Assembly: GCA_902481695.1 (NCBI GenBank)
Contig: CABSXY010000102.1
Coordinates: 1-7,056, forward strand
Source: an uncultured Haemophilus sp.
Lineage (GTDB): Bacteria; Pseudomonadota; Gammaproteobacteria; Enterobacterales; Pasteurellaceae
Reading direction: 5' to 3'
DNA: 7,056 bases
The notes beneath the pieces were generated by a model. That model saw only the letters and a program-made list of their open reading frames with translations, had not been told where the DNA came from and ran no database searches. The position numbers and the translations under genes are program-made. How positions within the stretch are numbered: the first letter of the stretch is position 1; each line of letters starts with the position of its first letter. Positions 1 through 5,950 of this stretch are shown here, one piece after another.

Positions 1-751
1 TCGCATAGTTTTCAAGTACTTGGGTCTGCTCAACAGTTGGGACATAAGAGGTGAGCCCTTCAGCGTCTCGTGCACCTTTTGTGTGCATTCGGATAATTTT
101 GAGCAAAACATCCGGATAATCTTTCAATAAGGAAGCGACTTTTTCCACCAACTTTTCTGCATCAAAAAAATTCGCCACATAAACTAACCGCACTTCTTCC
201 ACTTTATTTAATGGTAATAATTGCGCCAAGTTCTTCAAATTGCGATCTAAATTTTCTTGCTTGATATGTTGATGAGCGGGAATGATGTTTTGAGGGACAA
301 TGCCTTGGCGATTTTGTCTATCAAAGCATAAACTTTGCAAGCCAAGCCCTTCTCCTTTCAGGTCAAAGAGAAATTTGTCTGTCACATCAATTAAAGGACG
401 AATTGCGTCAAATTCAAAGAAACCACTGCTATCTAAATAGCAAGTTAGCCCTTCCTCACGTAGTTTTTGAAACAATGGAACAAGCTTTTTATGATGAATA
501 GTAGGTTCCCCGCCAGAAACTGTCACACCACGAATGAAAGGAGCTGCATCCATTACTTGCTCATACAAATACTGCAGGCTGACTTGATGAGCGCCTTCTG
601 CATAGCGAGGAATGGTTTCTGGATTATGGCAATAAAGGCAGTTTAACTTACAACCTTGTAAGAAAATACTGGTGCGATTCCCCTGCCCTTCTACATTAGA
701 AAAAGGAATAATACGATGCAGGGGAACATAAATATCAGAAAGTGCGGTCAC
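1..751 (-). CDS. yjjW: YjjW-family glycyl radical enzyme activase (radical SAM), 3' end outside window
   Basis: I translated 250 codons from a GTG at 751-749; the frame is still open at the left edge, so the C-terminus is missing. Radical SAM activases of the PflA/YjjW type use a [4Fe-4S] cluster and S-adenosylmethionine to install the glycyl radical on a partner enzyme in the cytoplasm. Visible motifs: RIIPFSNVEGQGNR (13-26), the cluster motif CX3CX2C at C34, C38 and C41 (GCKLNCLYCHNPET), the SAM-contact motif SGGEP (79-83), LDSSG (106-110) and FDLK (129-132). This order matches E. coli YjjW, but the ferredoxin-like Cys-rich insert that E. coli YjjW has after the cluster motif is absent, so the protein is more compact, like PflA. 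The start is uncertain: an in-frame TAG lies six codons upstream, GTG is the only usual start before the conserved block, and no Shine-Dalgarno is visible. The yfcZ-like gene ends 32 nt upstream, so co-transcription is likely. The expected partner, YjjI (DUF3029), is not in the window. Confidence 0.88.
   Translation of the reverse strand, partial: MTALSDIYVPLHRIIPFSNVEGQGNRTSIFLQGCKLNCLYCHNPETIPRYAEGAHQVSLQYLYEQVMDAAPFIRGVTVSGGEPTIHHKKLVPLFQKLREEGLTCYLDSSGFFEFDAIRPLIDVTDKFLFDLKGEGLGLQSLCFDRQNRQGIVPQNIIPAHQHIKQENLDRNLKNLAQLLPLNKVEEVRLVYVANFFDAEKLVEKVASLLKDYPDVLLKIIRMHTKGARDAEGLTSYVPTVEQTQVLENYA
187..195 (-). repeat. DNA uptake signal sequence inside yjjW
   Basis: The exact 9-mer ACCGCACTT (AAGTGCGGT on the minus strand) lies in the yjjW codons for EVRL. 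It is the Hin-type uptake core recognised during natural transformation. Confidence 0.85.
740..748 (+). repeat. DNA uptake signal sequence at the yjjW start
   Basis: Exact AAGTGCGGT on the plus strand, directly abutting the presumed GTG start of yjjW (751-749) and covering its codons 2-4. Confidence 0.85.
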
Positions 752-783
752 AAAAAACGCTGTTTTCTAGAGTAAGTTATCAC

Positions 784-1074
784 TTACACAAGCTTCATTT
801 GGAAAATCACTAATTCCGCTTGGCAGCAGAATGTGAAAACCGCTTTAAGTACATACCCTTCTTCAACCTGTTGAATTTCAGATTGAATTTGGCAAGGTTC
901 ACTTTCTACATCACGTGCTTTTAATGTGAAATATTCCAATGCGCCTTCTGCATCTTGACGAGTCGCGTAAAACTGTTCGATAGGTAAACTACAATCACTG
1001 TTATCAAACAATGATTTCATATCGAAAGTATTACAACCTACACATTCAATTGGTTTTTCAGTTTGAATGGCCAT
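784..1074 (-). CDS. yfcZ: YfcZ/YiiS family protein (DUF406)
   Basis: A 96-residue protein that resembles E. coli YfcZ (about 94 residues) along its whole length. Shared blocks are the DNSDC segment (24-28), the KARDVESEPC block (52-61) and the C-terminal FTFCCQAELVIFQ block (80-92), where E. coli has FTFACEAEMLIFQ. Six cysteines are present: C11 and C14 as a CxxC pair, C28, C61, C83 and C84. The family has no established function that I know; the cysteines could bind metal or respond to redox state, but this is inference. There is no signal peptide or membrane segment, so it should be cytoplasmic. The ATG is supported by a strong Shine-Dalgarno (AAGGAG, about 6 nt upstream). It sits downstream of trpS on the same strand, separated by an intrinsic terminator that ends almost at its ribosome binding site. 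The yjjW gene follows. Confidence 0.9.
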   Translation of the reverse strand: MAIQTEKPIECVGCNTFDMKSLFDNSDCSLPIEQFYATRQDAEGALEYFTLKARDVESEPCQIQSEIQQVEEGYVLKAVFTFCCQAELVIFQMKLV

Positions 1075-1090
1075 CTATTTCTCCTTATCT

Positions 1091-1119
1091 AAAAAAGCCG
1101 AGATATAACACGGCTTATT
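1091..1119 (-). terminator. Intrinsic terminator of trpS
   Basis: Read on the minus strand, AAGCCG and CGGCTT (1095-1100 and 1111-1116) form a perfect 6-bp stem with a 10-nt loop. The stem is followed at once by a run of T (complement of the A tract 1091-1096). It begins about 14 nt after the trpS stop and ends about 4 nt before the Shine-Dalgarno of the yfcZ-like gene. Confidence 0.75.
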
Positions 1120-1129
1120 AAGTTTAAAA

Positions 1130-2134
1130 TTATTTTGCTGCAACAAAGCCTACGGCTTCGTACACTTTATCAAGGGTTGCTTTTGCTCTTGCACGAGCTT
1201 TTTCCGCACCTTGACGTAAAATTTCGTCTAAAAGTGCTTCATCGTTACGATATTGATAGAAACGTTCTTGTAAACCAGCAAGCAAGTTTGACACTTCGTC
1301 AGCCACCGCTGTTTTTAAGTGACCGTACATTTTGCCTTCAAATTCTTTTTCAAGCTCTGCCACGGATTTATCAGTTACCGCAGAAAGAATATCTAATAAG
1401 TTAGATACACCCGCTTTATTTTGCACATCATAACGTACAACAGGTGGTTCATCAGAGTCTGTTACCGCACGTTTGATTTTTTTCGCCACCGATTTTGGAT
1501 CTTCAAGCAAGGTCACCACGTTATTACGGTTATCATCAGATTTAGACATTTTTTTATCAGGATCTTGCAAAGACATAATACGCGCACCGGCTTTGCCTAA
1601 GAAGATTTCAGGAATAGTGAAAATATCACCATAAAGCGCATTAAAACGAGCGGCAATATCACGGGTAATTTCTAAATGTTGTTTTTGGTCATCCCCTACT
1701 GGCACGCTTTTCGCTTGATAAAGTAAGATATCTGCTGCCATTAAAACCGGATAATCAAATAAACCCACGTTAATATTTTCGGCATAACGTGCTGATTTAT
1801 CTTTAAATTGAGTCATACGGCTCATTTCACCAAAATAGGTGTAGCAGTTTAATACCCAGCTTAATTGAGTATGTTCTGGTACATGAGATTGCACGAAGAT
1901 CGTGCTTTTATTCGGATCAATGCCACAAGCCAAGTAAAGGGCGAGCACATCAAGGGTGGCTTTGCGAAGTGCTACAGGATCTTGACGTACAGTGATGGCA
2001 TGTAAATCCACCACACAGAAAATACACTCATAATCTTCTTGCATTTTCACCCAGTTGCGAAGTGCACCTAAATAATTCCCGATAGTTAATTCGCCGGAAG
2101 GCTGCACGCCACTGAATACAATTGGTTTTGTCAT
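1130..2134 (-). CDS. trpS: Tryptophan--tRNA ligase
   Basis: Class I aminoacyl-tRNA synthetase that activates tryptophan with ATP and charges tRNA-Trp in the cytoplasm. The 334 residues equal the usual length (E. coli TrpS has 334). The HIGH-equivalent TIGN is at 17-20 within SGELTIGNYLGAL. The KMSKS loop is exact at 195-199 (DKKMSKSDDN). The tryptophan-pocket segment MAADILLYQ holds D135, the counterpart of the Asp that reads the indole nitrogen, followed by PVGDDQKQHLE. All catalytic segments are intact. The ATG at 2134 has AAGGAT about 6 nt upstream, and translation ends with TAA. It diverges from hflD across a short region with a plausible promoter for each direction, and it ends in its own terminator. 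No trp operator or leader peptide is evident upstream. Confidence 0.98.
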   Translation of the reverse strand: MTKPIVFSGVQPSGELTIGNYLGALRNWVKMQEDYECIFCVVDLHAITVRQDPVALRKATLDVLALYLACGIDPNKSTIFVQSHVPEHTQLSWVLNCYTYFGEMSRMTQFKDKSARYAENINVGLFDYPVLMAADILLYQAKSVPVGDDQKQHLEITRDIAARFNALYGDIFTIPEIFLGKAGARIMSLQDPDKKMSKSDDNRNNVVTLLEDPKSVAKKIKRAVTDSDEPPVVRYDVQNKAGVSNLLDILSAVTDKSVAELEKEFEGKMYGHLKTAVADEVSNLLAGLQERFYQYRNDEALLDEILRQGAEKARARAKATLDKVYEAVGFVAAK

Positions 2135-2170
2135 TGGTTATCCTTTTATTCTGTAAACTGAATTGGCGCT

Positions 2171-2199
2171 ATGATAACAAAAGATAGGGCGTTTTTTAA
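2171..2199 (-). promoter_or_regulatory. Predicted sigma-70 promoter of trpS
   Basis: On the minus strand, TTAAAA (2194-2199) is followed after 17 nt by TATCAT (2171-2176), matching 4/6 and 5/6 consensus positions. Transcription would start near 2164, giving a leader of about 30 nt. Predicted by eye only. Confidence 0.5.
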
Positions 2200-2207
2200 T
2201 GATTGAG

Positions 2208-2236
2208 TTCAAAACAATGTGTAAAAATGCTATATT
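2208..2236 (+). promoter_or_regulatory. Predicted extended -10 promoter of hflD-purB
   Basis: TTCAAA (2208-2213), a 17-nt spacer and TATATT (2231-2236) preceded by TGC make an extended -10 promoter. The start site would be near 2243, about 32 nt before the ATG at 2275. This also argues against the in-frame TTG at 2203 as the hflD start, since that codon lies upstream of the promoter. Confidence 0.55.
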
Positions 2237-2274
2237 ACGCCCAAAATTTCTACAGCTTACAATCTATAGTCCCA

Positions 2275-2898
2275 ATGAAAAATTATAATGATATGGCTCT
2301 GGCACTTGCCGGTGTTTGTCAATCTGTCTTATTAATCAGTCAATTAGCACAAAAAGGCGAAGTTGATCATCAAGATGCATTCCAAACCACCATTCATTCT
2401 CTTCTCATCACTCAACCTGAAGATACATTAGCCGTATTTGGCGGTGATGTTCAACATCTTAAAGTGGGATTAAACACACTTATCGAGCAACTCACCCAAT
2501 TAAACGATAAAAATTTATTAAATTATTGGGGCAGCTTGTTAGCGTTAGAGAGCAAATTAAACAAACAACCTGAAATCAAACAAAAACTTGGCCGCCGTAT
2601 TGCTCGCTTACCGGAACAACTTGCTTATCACGACAATCAATTTGATGATGAGATGTTTTCTATCATGGCAAACATTTACGTCGATACGATTAGCCCTTTA
2701 GGCAAACGCATCCACATTATTGGTTCGGCATATCATTTACAGCAACAAAGCGTGCAAGACAAAATTCGTGCGTGTTTACTTGCCGGTATTCGTTCTGCTG
2801 TTTTGTGGCGTCAAGTCGGCGGCAGCAAATGGCAACTGTTATTTCATCGTAAAAAATTAGTGCAAGCGGCACGACAACTCTACTTAACTTTAAATTAA
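2275..2898 (+). CDS. hflD: High frequency lysogenization protein HflD
   Basis: A 207-residue HflD (formerly YcfC) protein; the E. coli protein has 213. In E. coli it is a membrane-associated helical protein that binds the lambda CII activator and so influences lysogeny; its normal cellular role is unclear. The match covers the whole length: an N-terminal LALAGVCQS segment, TLAVFGG (about residues 55-61), YVDTISPLGKRI in the C-terminal half, and LLAGIRSAVLWRQVGG near the end. The ATG at 2275 is chosen because MKNYNDMALALAG aligns with the start of E. coli HflD. The frame is open back to a TTG at 2203, but those 24 codons have no counterpart and overlap the predicted promoter. No good Shine-Dalgarno precedes the ATG. 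purB starts 16 nt downstream, so the two genes are probably one operon. In E. coli the gene upstream of hflD is mnmA; here it is divergent trpS. Confidence 0.95.
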   Translation: MKNYNDMALALAGVCQSVLLISQLAQKGEVDHQDAFQTTIHSLLITQPEDTLAVFGGDVQHLKVGLNTLIEQLTQLNDKNLLNYWGSLLALESKLNKQPEIKQKLGRRIARLPEQLAYHDNQFDDEMFSIMANIYVDTISPLGKRIHIIGSAYHLQQQSVQDKIRACLLAGIRSAVLWRQVGGSKWQLLFHRKKLVQAARQLYLTLN

Positions 2899-2914
2899 TC
2901 CTTGGAGAACTCTT

Positions 2915-4282
2915 ATGCAACTTTCCGCATTAACCGCTCTTTCCCCGATTGACGGTCGTTATCAAGATAAAGCCACTGCATTGCGTGGTATTTTCAGTGA
3001 ATTTGGCTTGCTCAAATTCCGTGTCACCGTGGAAGTACGTTGGTTACAAAAATTGGCGGCGACCGCTGAAATCCAAGAAGTTTCTTCTTTGTCTAAAGAA
3101 GCAAACGATTACCTTAATAAAATTGTGGAAGAATTCAGTCTTCAAGATGCTGAACGTATCAAAGAAATTGAGCGCACCACGAATCACGACGTAAAAGCCG
3201 TTGAGTATTTCTTAAAAGAAAAAAGTGAAGCTTTACCAGAATTAGCCAAAGTCTCTGAATTTATTCACTTTGCTTGTACCTCGGAAGATATTAACAACCT
3301 TTCTCACGCCCTAATGTTGAAAACAGCACGTGAAGAAGTGTTCTTACCGGAATGGCAAAAACTGATTGATGAAATCACCCGTCTAGCGAACGAATACAAA
3401 ACCATCCCATTACTTTCTCGTACACACGGCCAACCTGCCTCACCTAGTACTGTGGGTAAAGAAATGGCGAACGTGGTTTACCGTTTAAAACGCCAATTCA
3501 AACAACTCCAACAAAATGAAATCTTGGGTAAAATCAACGGTGCTGTGGGTAACTACAATGCGCATTTATCAGCTTATCCAAATATTAACTGGCATAAATT
3601 CAGTGAAGAATTTGTCACTTCATTAGGTTTAGATTGGAACCCATACACTACGCAAATTGAACCTCACGATTATATTGCTGAATACTTTGATGCCGTGGTA
3701 CGTTTTAATACCATCATCATCGACTTCGATCGTGACTTATGGGGCTACATTGCGTTAAATCACTTTAAACAACGCACTATCGCAGGTGAAATTGGTTCAT
3801 CCACCATGCCACATAAAGTGAATCCTATCGACTTCGAAAACTCAGAAGGTAACTTAGGTTTAGCCAATGCTGTGATGACTCACCTTGGTCAAAAGTTACC
3901 AATTTCTCGCTGGCAACGTGACTTAACCGACTCCACTGTATTACGTAATTTAGGTGTGGGTTTAGGTTATTGCTTAATTGCGTATGCCGCAACGCGTAAA
4001 GGTATCAGCAAATTAGAAGTGAACGAACAACATCTCCGTGATGAACTCAACCAAAACTGGGAAGTTTTAGCTGAGCCAATTCAAACGGTGATGCGTCGAT
4101 ATGGTATTGAAAAACCATATGAAAAATTAAAAGAGCTTACACGTGGTAAACGTGTTGATGAAAAAGCAATGCGTGAATTCATCGAAAAACTGGCTATCCC
4201 AGCAGATGAAAAAGCACGTTTACAACAACTCACTCCTGCAACCTATATTGGTGCCGCCATTGAGTTAGTGGAAAAACTTTAA
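2915..4282 (+). CDS. purB: Adenylosuccinate lyase
   Basis: Catalyses two fumarate-releasing steps of purine synthesis: SAICAR to AICAR, and adenylosuccinate to AMP. The 455 residues match E. coli PurB (456) almost end to end. The fumarase/aspartase superfamily signature GSSTMPHKVN is at 294-303, so the catalytic serine is S295, as in E. coli. The general acid histidine is H171 in SRTHGQPAS. Also intact are TTNHDVKAVEYF (about 88-99), the CTSEDINN segment and TQIEPHDYIAE. The ATG is preceded by TTGGAGAA, 16 nt after hflD, and the gene ends in tandem TAA codons. A PurR-operator-like site lies inside codons 62-67, as in E. coli. A USS hairpin downstream should terminate the transcript. Confidence 0.98.
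   Translation: MQLSALTALSPIDGRYQDKATALRGIFSEFGLLKFRVTVEVRWLQKLAATAEIQEVSSLSKEANDYLNKIVEEFSLQDAERIKEIERTTNHDVKAVEYFLKEKSEALPELAKVSEFIHFACTSEDINNLSHALMLKTAREEVFLPEWQKLIDEITRLANEYKTIPLLSRTHGQPASPSTVGKEMANVVYRLKRQFKQLQQNEILGKINGAVGNYNAHLSAYPNINWHKFSEEFVTSLGLDWNPYTTQIEPHDYIAEYFDAVVRFNTIIIDFDRDLWGYIALNHFKQRTIAGEIGSSTMPHKVNPIDFENSEGNLGLANAVMTHLGQKLPISRWQRDLTDSTVLRNLGVGLGYCLIAYAATRKGISKLEVNEQHLRDELNQNWEVLAEPIQTVMRRYGIEKPYEKLKELTRGKRVDEKAMREFIEKLAIPADEKARLQQLTPATYIGAAIELVEKL
3099..3114. promoter_or_regulatory. Candidate intragenic PurR operator in purB
   Basis: AAGCAAACGATTACCT agrees at 12 of 16 positions with the PurR consensus ACGCAAACGTTTGCGT, including the central CG. It occupies codons 62-67 of purB, the same codons that carry the roadblock PurR operator in E. 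coli purB. The E. coli site as I recall it is ACGCAATCGGTTACCT, which also scores 12/16. Binding is inferred, not shown. Confidence 0.55.
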
Positions 4283-4290
4283 TAAAGAAA

Positions 4291-4310
4291 AGGGCAGCTT
4301 TTCATGCCCT
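4291..4310 (-). terminator. Second hairpin terminator for the PACE-gene transcript
   Basis: AGGGCA and TGCCCT form a 6-bp GC-rich stem with an 8-nt loop, 8 nt after the purB stop. On the minus strand it is followed by TTTTCTTT, so it fits a terminator for the convergent transcript. On the plus strand it is followed by A residues and would not terminate by itself. Confidence 0.5.
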
Positions 4311-4318
4311 AAAAAGTC

Positions 4319-4361
4319 AAAGTGCGGTCAAAAACATTTTAGATTTTGACCGCACTTTTTT
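4319..4361. terminator. Bidirectional terminator made of two inverted uptake signal sequences
   Basis: A perfect 15-bp inverted repeat (4319-4333 and 4344-4358) around a 10-nt loop. Each arm contains the full USS core (AAGTGCGGT at 4320-4328, its complement at 4349-4357). Six T follow on the plus strand, and TTTGACTTTTT follows on the minus strand. It lies between convergent purB and the PACE gene and should stop both transcripts. Inverted USS pairs serving as terminators are well known in Haemophilus. Confidence 0.85.
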
Positions 4362-4383
4362 CTTTCTTCTCTTACCTATTGCA

Positions 4384-4797
4384 TCATTCACGCTTAATAA
4401 ACAGCAATCGCGCATGATCATACACCCAATTAAAAATAAAGGTATAAACGGTCACCATCACCGTTAAGCTGAAATCCATCATAAAAGCCGTTATCCAATC
4501 CACTTTTAAAAAGTAAGCAATGATCGGCACGGTGAAAATAAGCAAACCGCCCTCAAATGAAATGGCATGTAAAGTACGAAATATGACGCCTCGCTTTTCT
4601 CGCGGCCCCGTAAAGACTTTATCAAGAAAATAATTAAAGATGAGATTCCAGAGCATGGCGGTTAAGGAAACCAGTACCATGGACCCAAAGAGAATAGAAA
4701 CACTTTCTTCTGTAAAGAAATACAAAGCGAAAACGGAAAGCAACACAACCGTAGTTTCAAACAAGATTGCGTGAAAAAGTCGCTCAAGAAAACTCAT
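4384..4797 (-). CDS. PACE-family (AceI-like) efflux transporter
   Basis: A 137-residue inner membrane protein with four predicted hydrophobic helices (about 9-29, 35-55, 81-97 and 104-124). These form two tandem bacterial transmembrane pair domains. The PACE family couples export to the proton gradient: AceI of Acinetobacter exports chlorhexidine, and short-chain diamines such as putrescine and cadaverine are described as its natural substrates. The four family motifs are visible: RLFHAILFE (6-14), WNLIFNYFLD (50-59), RTLHAISFEGG (74-84) and DFSLTVMVTVYTFIFNWVYD (108-127). E14 corresponds to the essential membrane Glu15 of AceI. The ATG at 4797 has AAAGGATGA just upstream. It follows potD on the same strand, but a USS hairpin lies in the 61-nt gap and no clear promoter is visible there, so it may depend on read-through from potD. 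The family is confident; the substrate is inference. Confidence 0.9.
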   Translation of the reverse strand: MSFLERLFHAILFETTVVLLSVFALYFFTEESVSILFGSMVLVSLTAMLWNLIFNYFLDKVFTGPREKRGVIFRTLHAISFEGGLLIFTVPIIAYFLKVDWITAFMMDFSLTVMVTVYTFIFNWVYDHARLLFIKRE

Positions 4798-4816
4798 TTG
4801 TCATCCTTTACAAAGC

Positions 4817-4845
4817 AAAAGTGCGGTCAAATTCACCGCACTTTT
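4817..4845 (-). terminator. Inverted uptake signal pair, terminator of potD
   Basis: An 11-bp perfect stem (4817-4827 and 4835-4845) with a 7-nt loop; each arm carries a full USS core (4819-4827 and 4835-4843). On the minus strand it starts 13 nt after the potD stop and is followed by TTTTGCTTT, a modest T-rich tail. It ends just upstream of the PACE-gene Shine-Dalgarno, so termination may be partial. Confidence 0.7.
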
Positions 4846-4858
4846 CATCAATATTTGA

Positions 4859-5914
4859 TTAATTGGTTTTTAATTTATTCCAATATTTTTCGTAAATGTC
4901 CACTGCTTCACCCACATCGCCTTGCATAATGCCTTTTTCAATGTTTTCAGCAGATGGGAACAAGGTTGGGTTATTTGCCATTTCAGGTGAAAGTAACGCT
5001 TTCACGCCTTCATTTGGCATTGAGAAGCCCATTTTTTCAACCACTAATTTCGCATTTTCAGGACGAAGTAAGAAGTCGATAAATTTATAAGCGCCCTCTG
5101 TATTTTTCGCACCTTTTGGAATCGCGTAGTTATCCATCCAGAAAATCGCACCTTCTTTTGGATACACAAATTGGATACTTGGATTTTCTTTGTGTGCTAA
5201 ATAAGCTGAACCATTCCATAACATACCAATAGAAGCTTCACCTTGAACAAACGGCACTTCTGGCGAGTCAGAGTTAAAGGTCACCACATTTGGTAACAAT
5301 TTCACTAAGCGCTCATAAGCCGCTTTAATGTCTTCTTCATTCGTGGTGTTTGGTGATTTTCCATCTAATATCAATGCAATGTGGAACACTTCACGCGCAT
5401 CACTGGTTAATAATACCTTGCCTTTAAATTCTGGGTTCCATAAATCAGCCCAACTCGTAATTTTGCTTGGGTCAATATCATCCGCATTCACGCCGATACC
5501 GGTTAAGCCATAAACGTAAGGCAGAGAATATTTGTTATTTGGGTCAAATTCCTTGTTTAATAAATTTGCTGGAATTTGTTTAAAATTACTTAATTTGCTG
5601 TGATCAAGCTCTTGTAACATGCCTTCTTTAGCCATTTTATTGACGTAATAGCTTGATGGGAAAACTAAATCATAACCACTACCTGTACTAGAGGTCAGCT
5701 TCAATTTAGCATACATTTCTTCATTACTTTCAAATGTTGAATAAATCACTTCAATGCCGGTTTCTTTGGTAAATTCCGCAACCAAATTAGATGGCACATA
5801 GTCAGTCCAGTTATAAACATAAAGTTTTTCAGCAGCAAGTGCAGCAGAAGTTGCAGCAAGTGCAACGGCAGAAAGACAAAGTGATTTGATGTATTGAACA
5901 GCATTTTTTTTCAA
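4859..5914 (-). CDS. potD: Spermidine/putrescine ABC transporter periplasmic binding protein
   Basis: PotD captures polyamines in the periplasm and delivers them to the PotABC inner membrane importer. The 351 residues compare with 348 in E. coli, with similarity along the whole length. A Sec signal peptide runs from MKKN through a hydrophobic core, with likely cleavage after SAALA (residue 27). E. coli polyamine-contact residues are found at matching places: W36 and Y39 (NWTDY), S87 and Y89, D172 and E175 (SDAREVF), W233 (LWNGSA), W259 and D261 (FWMDN), and Q331. The E. coli Y293 position is Phe here (F297). Translation appears to start at TTG (5914-5912); no in-frame ATG or GTG fits the signal peptide, and a near-perfect Shine-Dalgarno lies 8 nt upstream. 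No potA, potB or potC is in the window, so the partner permease must be encoded elsewhere. It diverges from a polyamine-type oxidase and is followed by the PACE pump. Confidence 0.96.
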   Translation of the reverse strand: MKKNAVQYIKSLCLSAVALAATSAALAAEKLYVYNWTDYVPSNLVAEFTKETGIEVIYSTFESNEEMYAKLKLTSSTGSGYDLVFPSSYYVNKMAKEGMLQELDHSKLSNFKQIPANLLNKEFDPNNKYSLPYVYGLTGIGVNADDIDPSKITSWADLWNPEFKGKVLLTSDAREVFHIALILDGKSPNTTNEEDIKAAYERLVKLLPNVVTFNSDSPEVPFVQGEASIGMLWNGSAYLAHKENPSIQFVYPKEGAIFWMDNYAIPKGAKNTEGAYKFIDFLLRPENAKLVVEKMGFSMPNEGVKALLSPEMANNPTLFPSAENIEKGIMQGDVGEAVDIYEKYWNKLKTN

Positions 5915-5920
5915 TTTATT

Positions 5921-5929
5921 GACCTCCTC
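5921..5929 (-). promoter_or_regulatory. Strong ribosome binding site that fixes the TTG start of potD
   Basis: On the minus strand GAGGAGGTC is close to a full anti-Shine-Dalgarno match. The AGGAGG core ends 8 nt before TTG at 5914. An out-of-frame ATG a few bases further on cannot yield PotD, so this site sets TTG as the start. Confidence 0.8.
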
Positions 5930-5950
5930 AGGACAATCAAAATAAACCTT

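Noticed and set aside
752..783. AAAAC/GTTTT mini-hairpin with T run as a terminator before yjjW
   Set aside because: A 5-bp stem with only one G-C pair and a 3-nt loop is too weak to call.
1135..1404. Plus-strand open frame inside trpS
   Set aside because: It lies wholly antisense to an intact trpS and its translation is leucine/glutamine-rich without recognisable features; a shadow of codon bias.
1460..1470. Uptake-signal-like ACCGCACG in trpS
   Set aside because: It differs from the 9-mer core at the final TT, so it is not counted as a USS.
2203..2274. Longer hflD beginning at an in-frame TTG
   Set aside because: The 24 extra codons have no counterpart in HflD, lack a ribosome site and overlap the predicted promoter; the ATG at 2275 aligns with the known start.
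2717..3194. Open frames antisense to hflD (2717-2920) and out of frame in purB (2949-3194)
   Set aside because: Both overlap intact, well-conserved genes and show no motif or convincing start context.
4896..5513. Two short plus-strand open frames opposite potD
   Set aside because: Antisense shadows of potD without ribosome sites or recognisable products.
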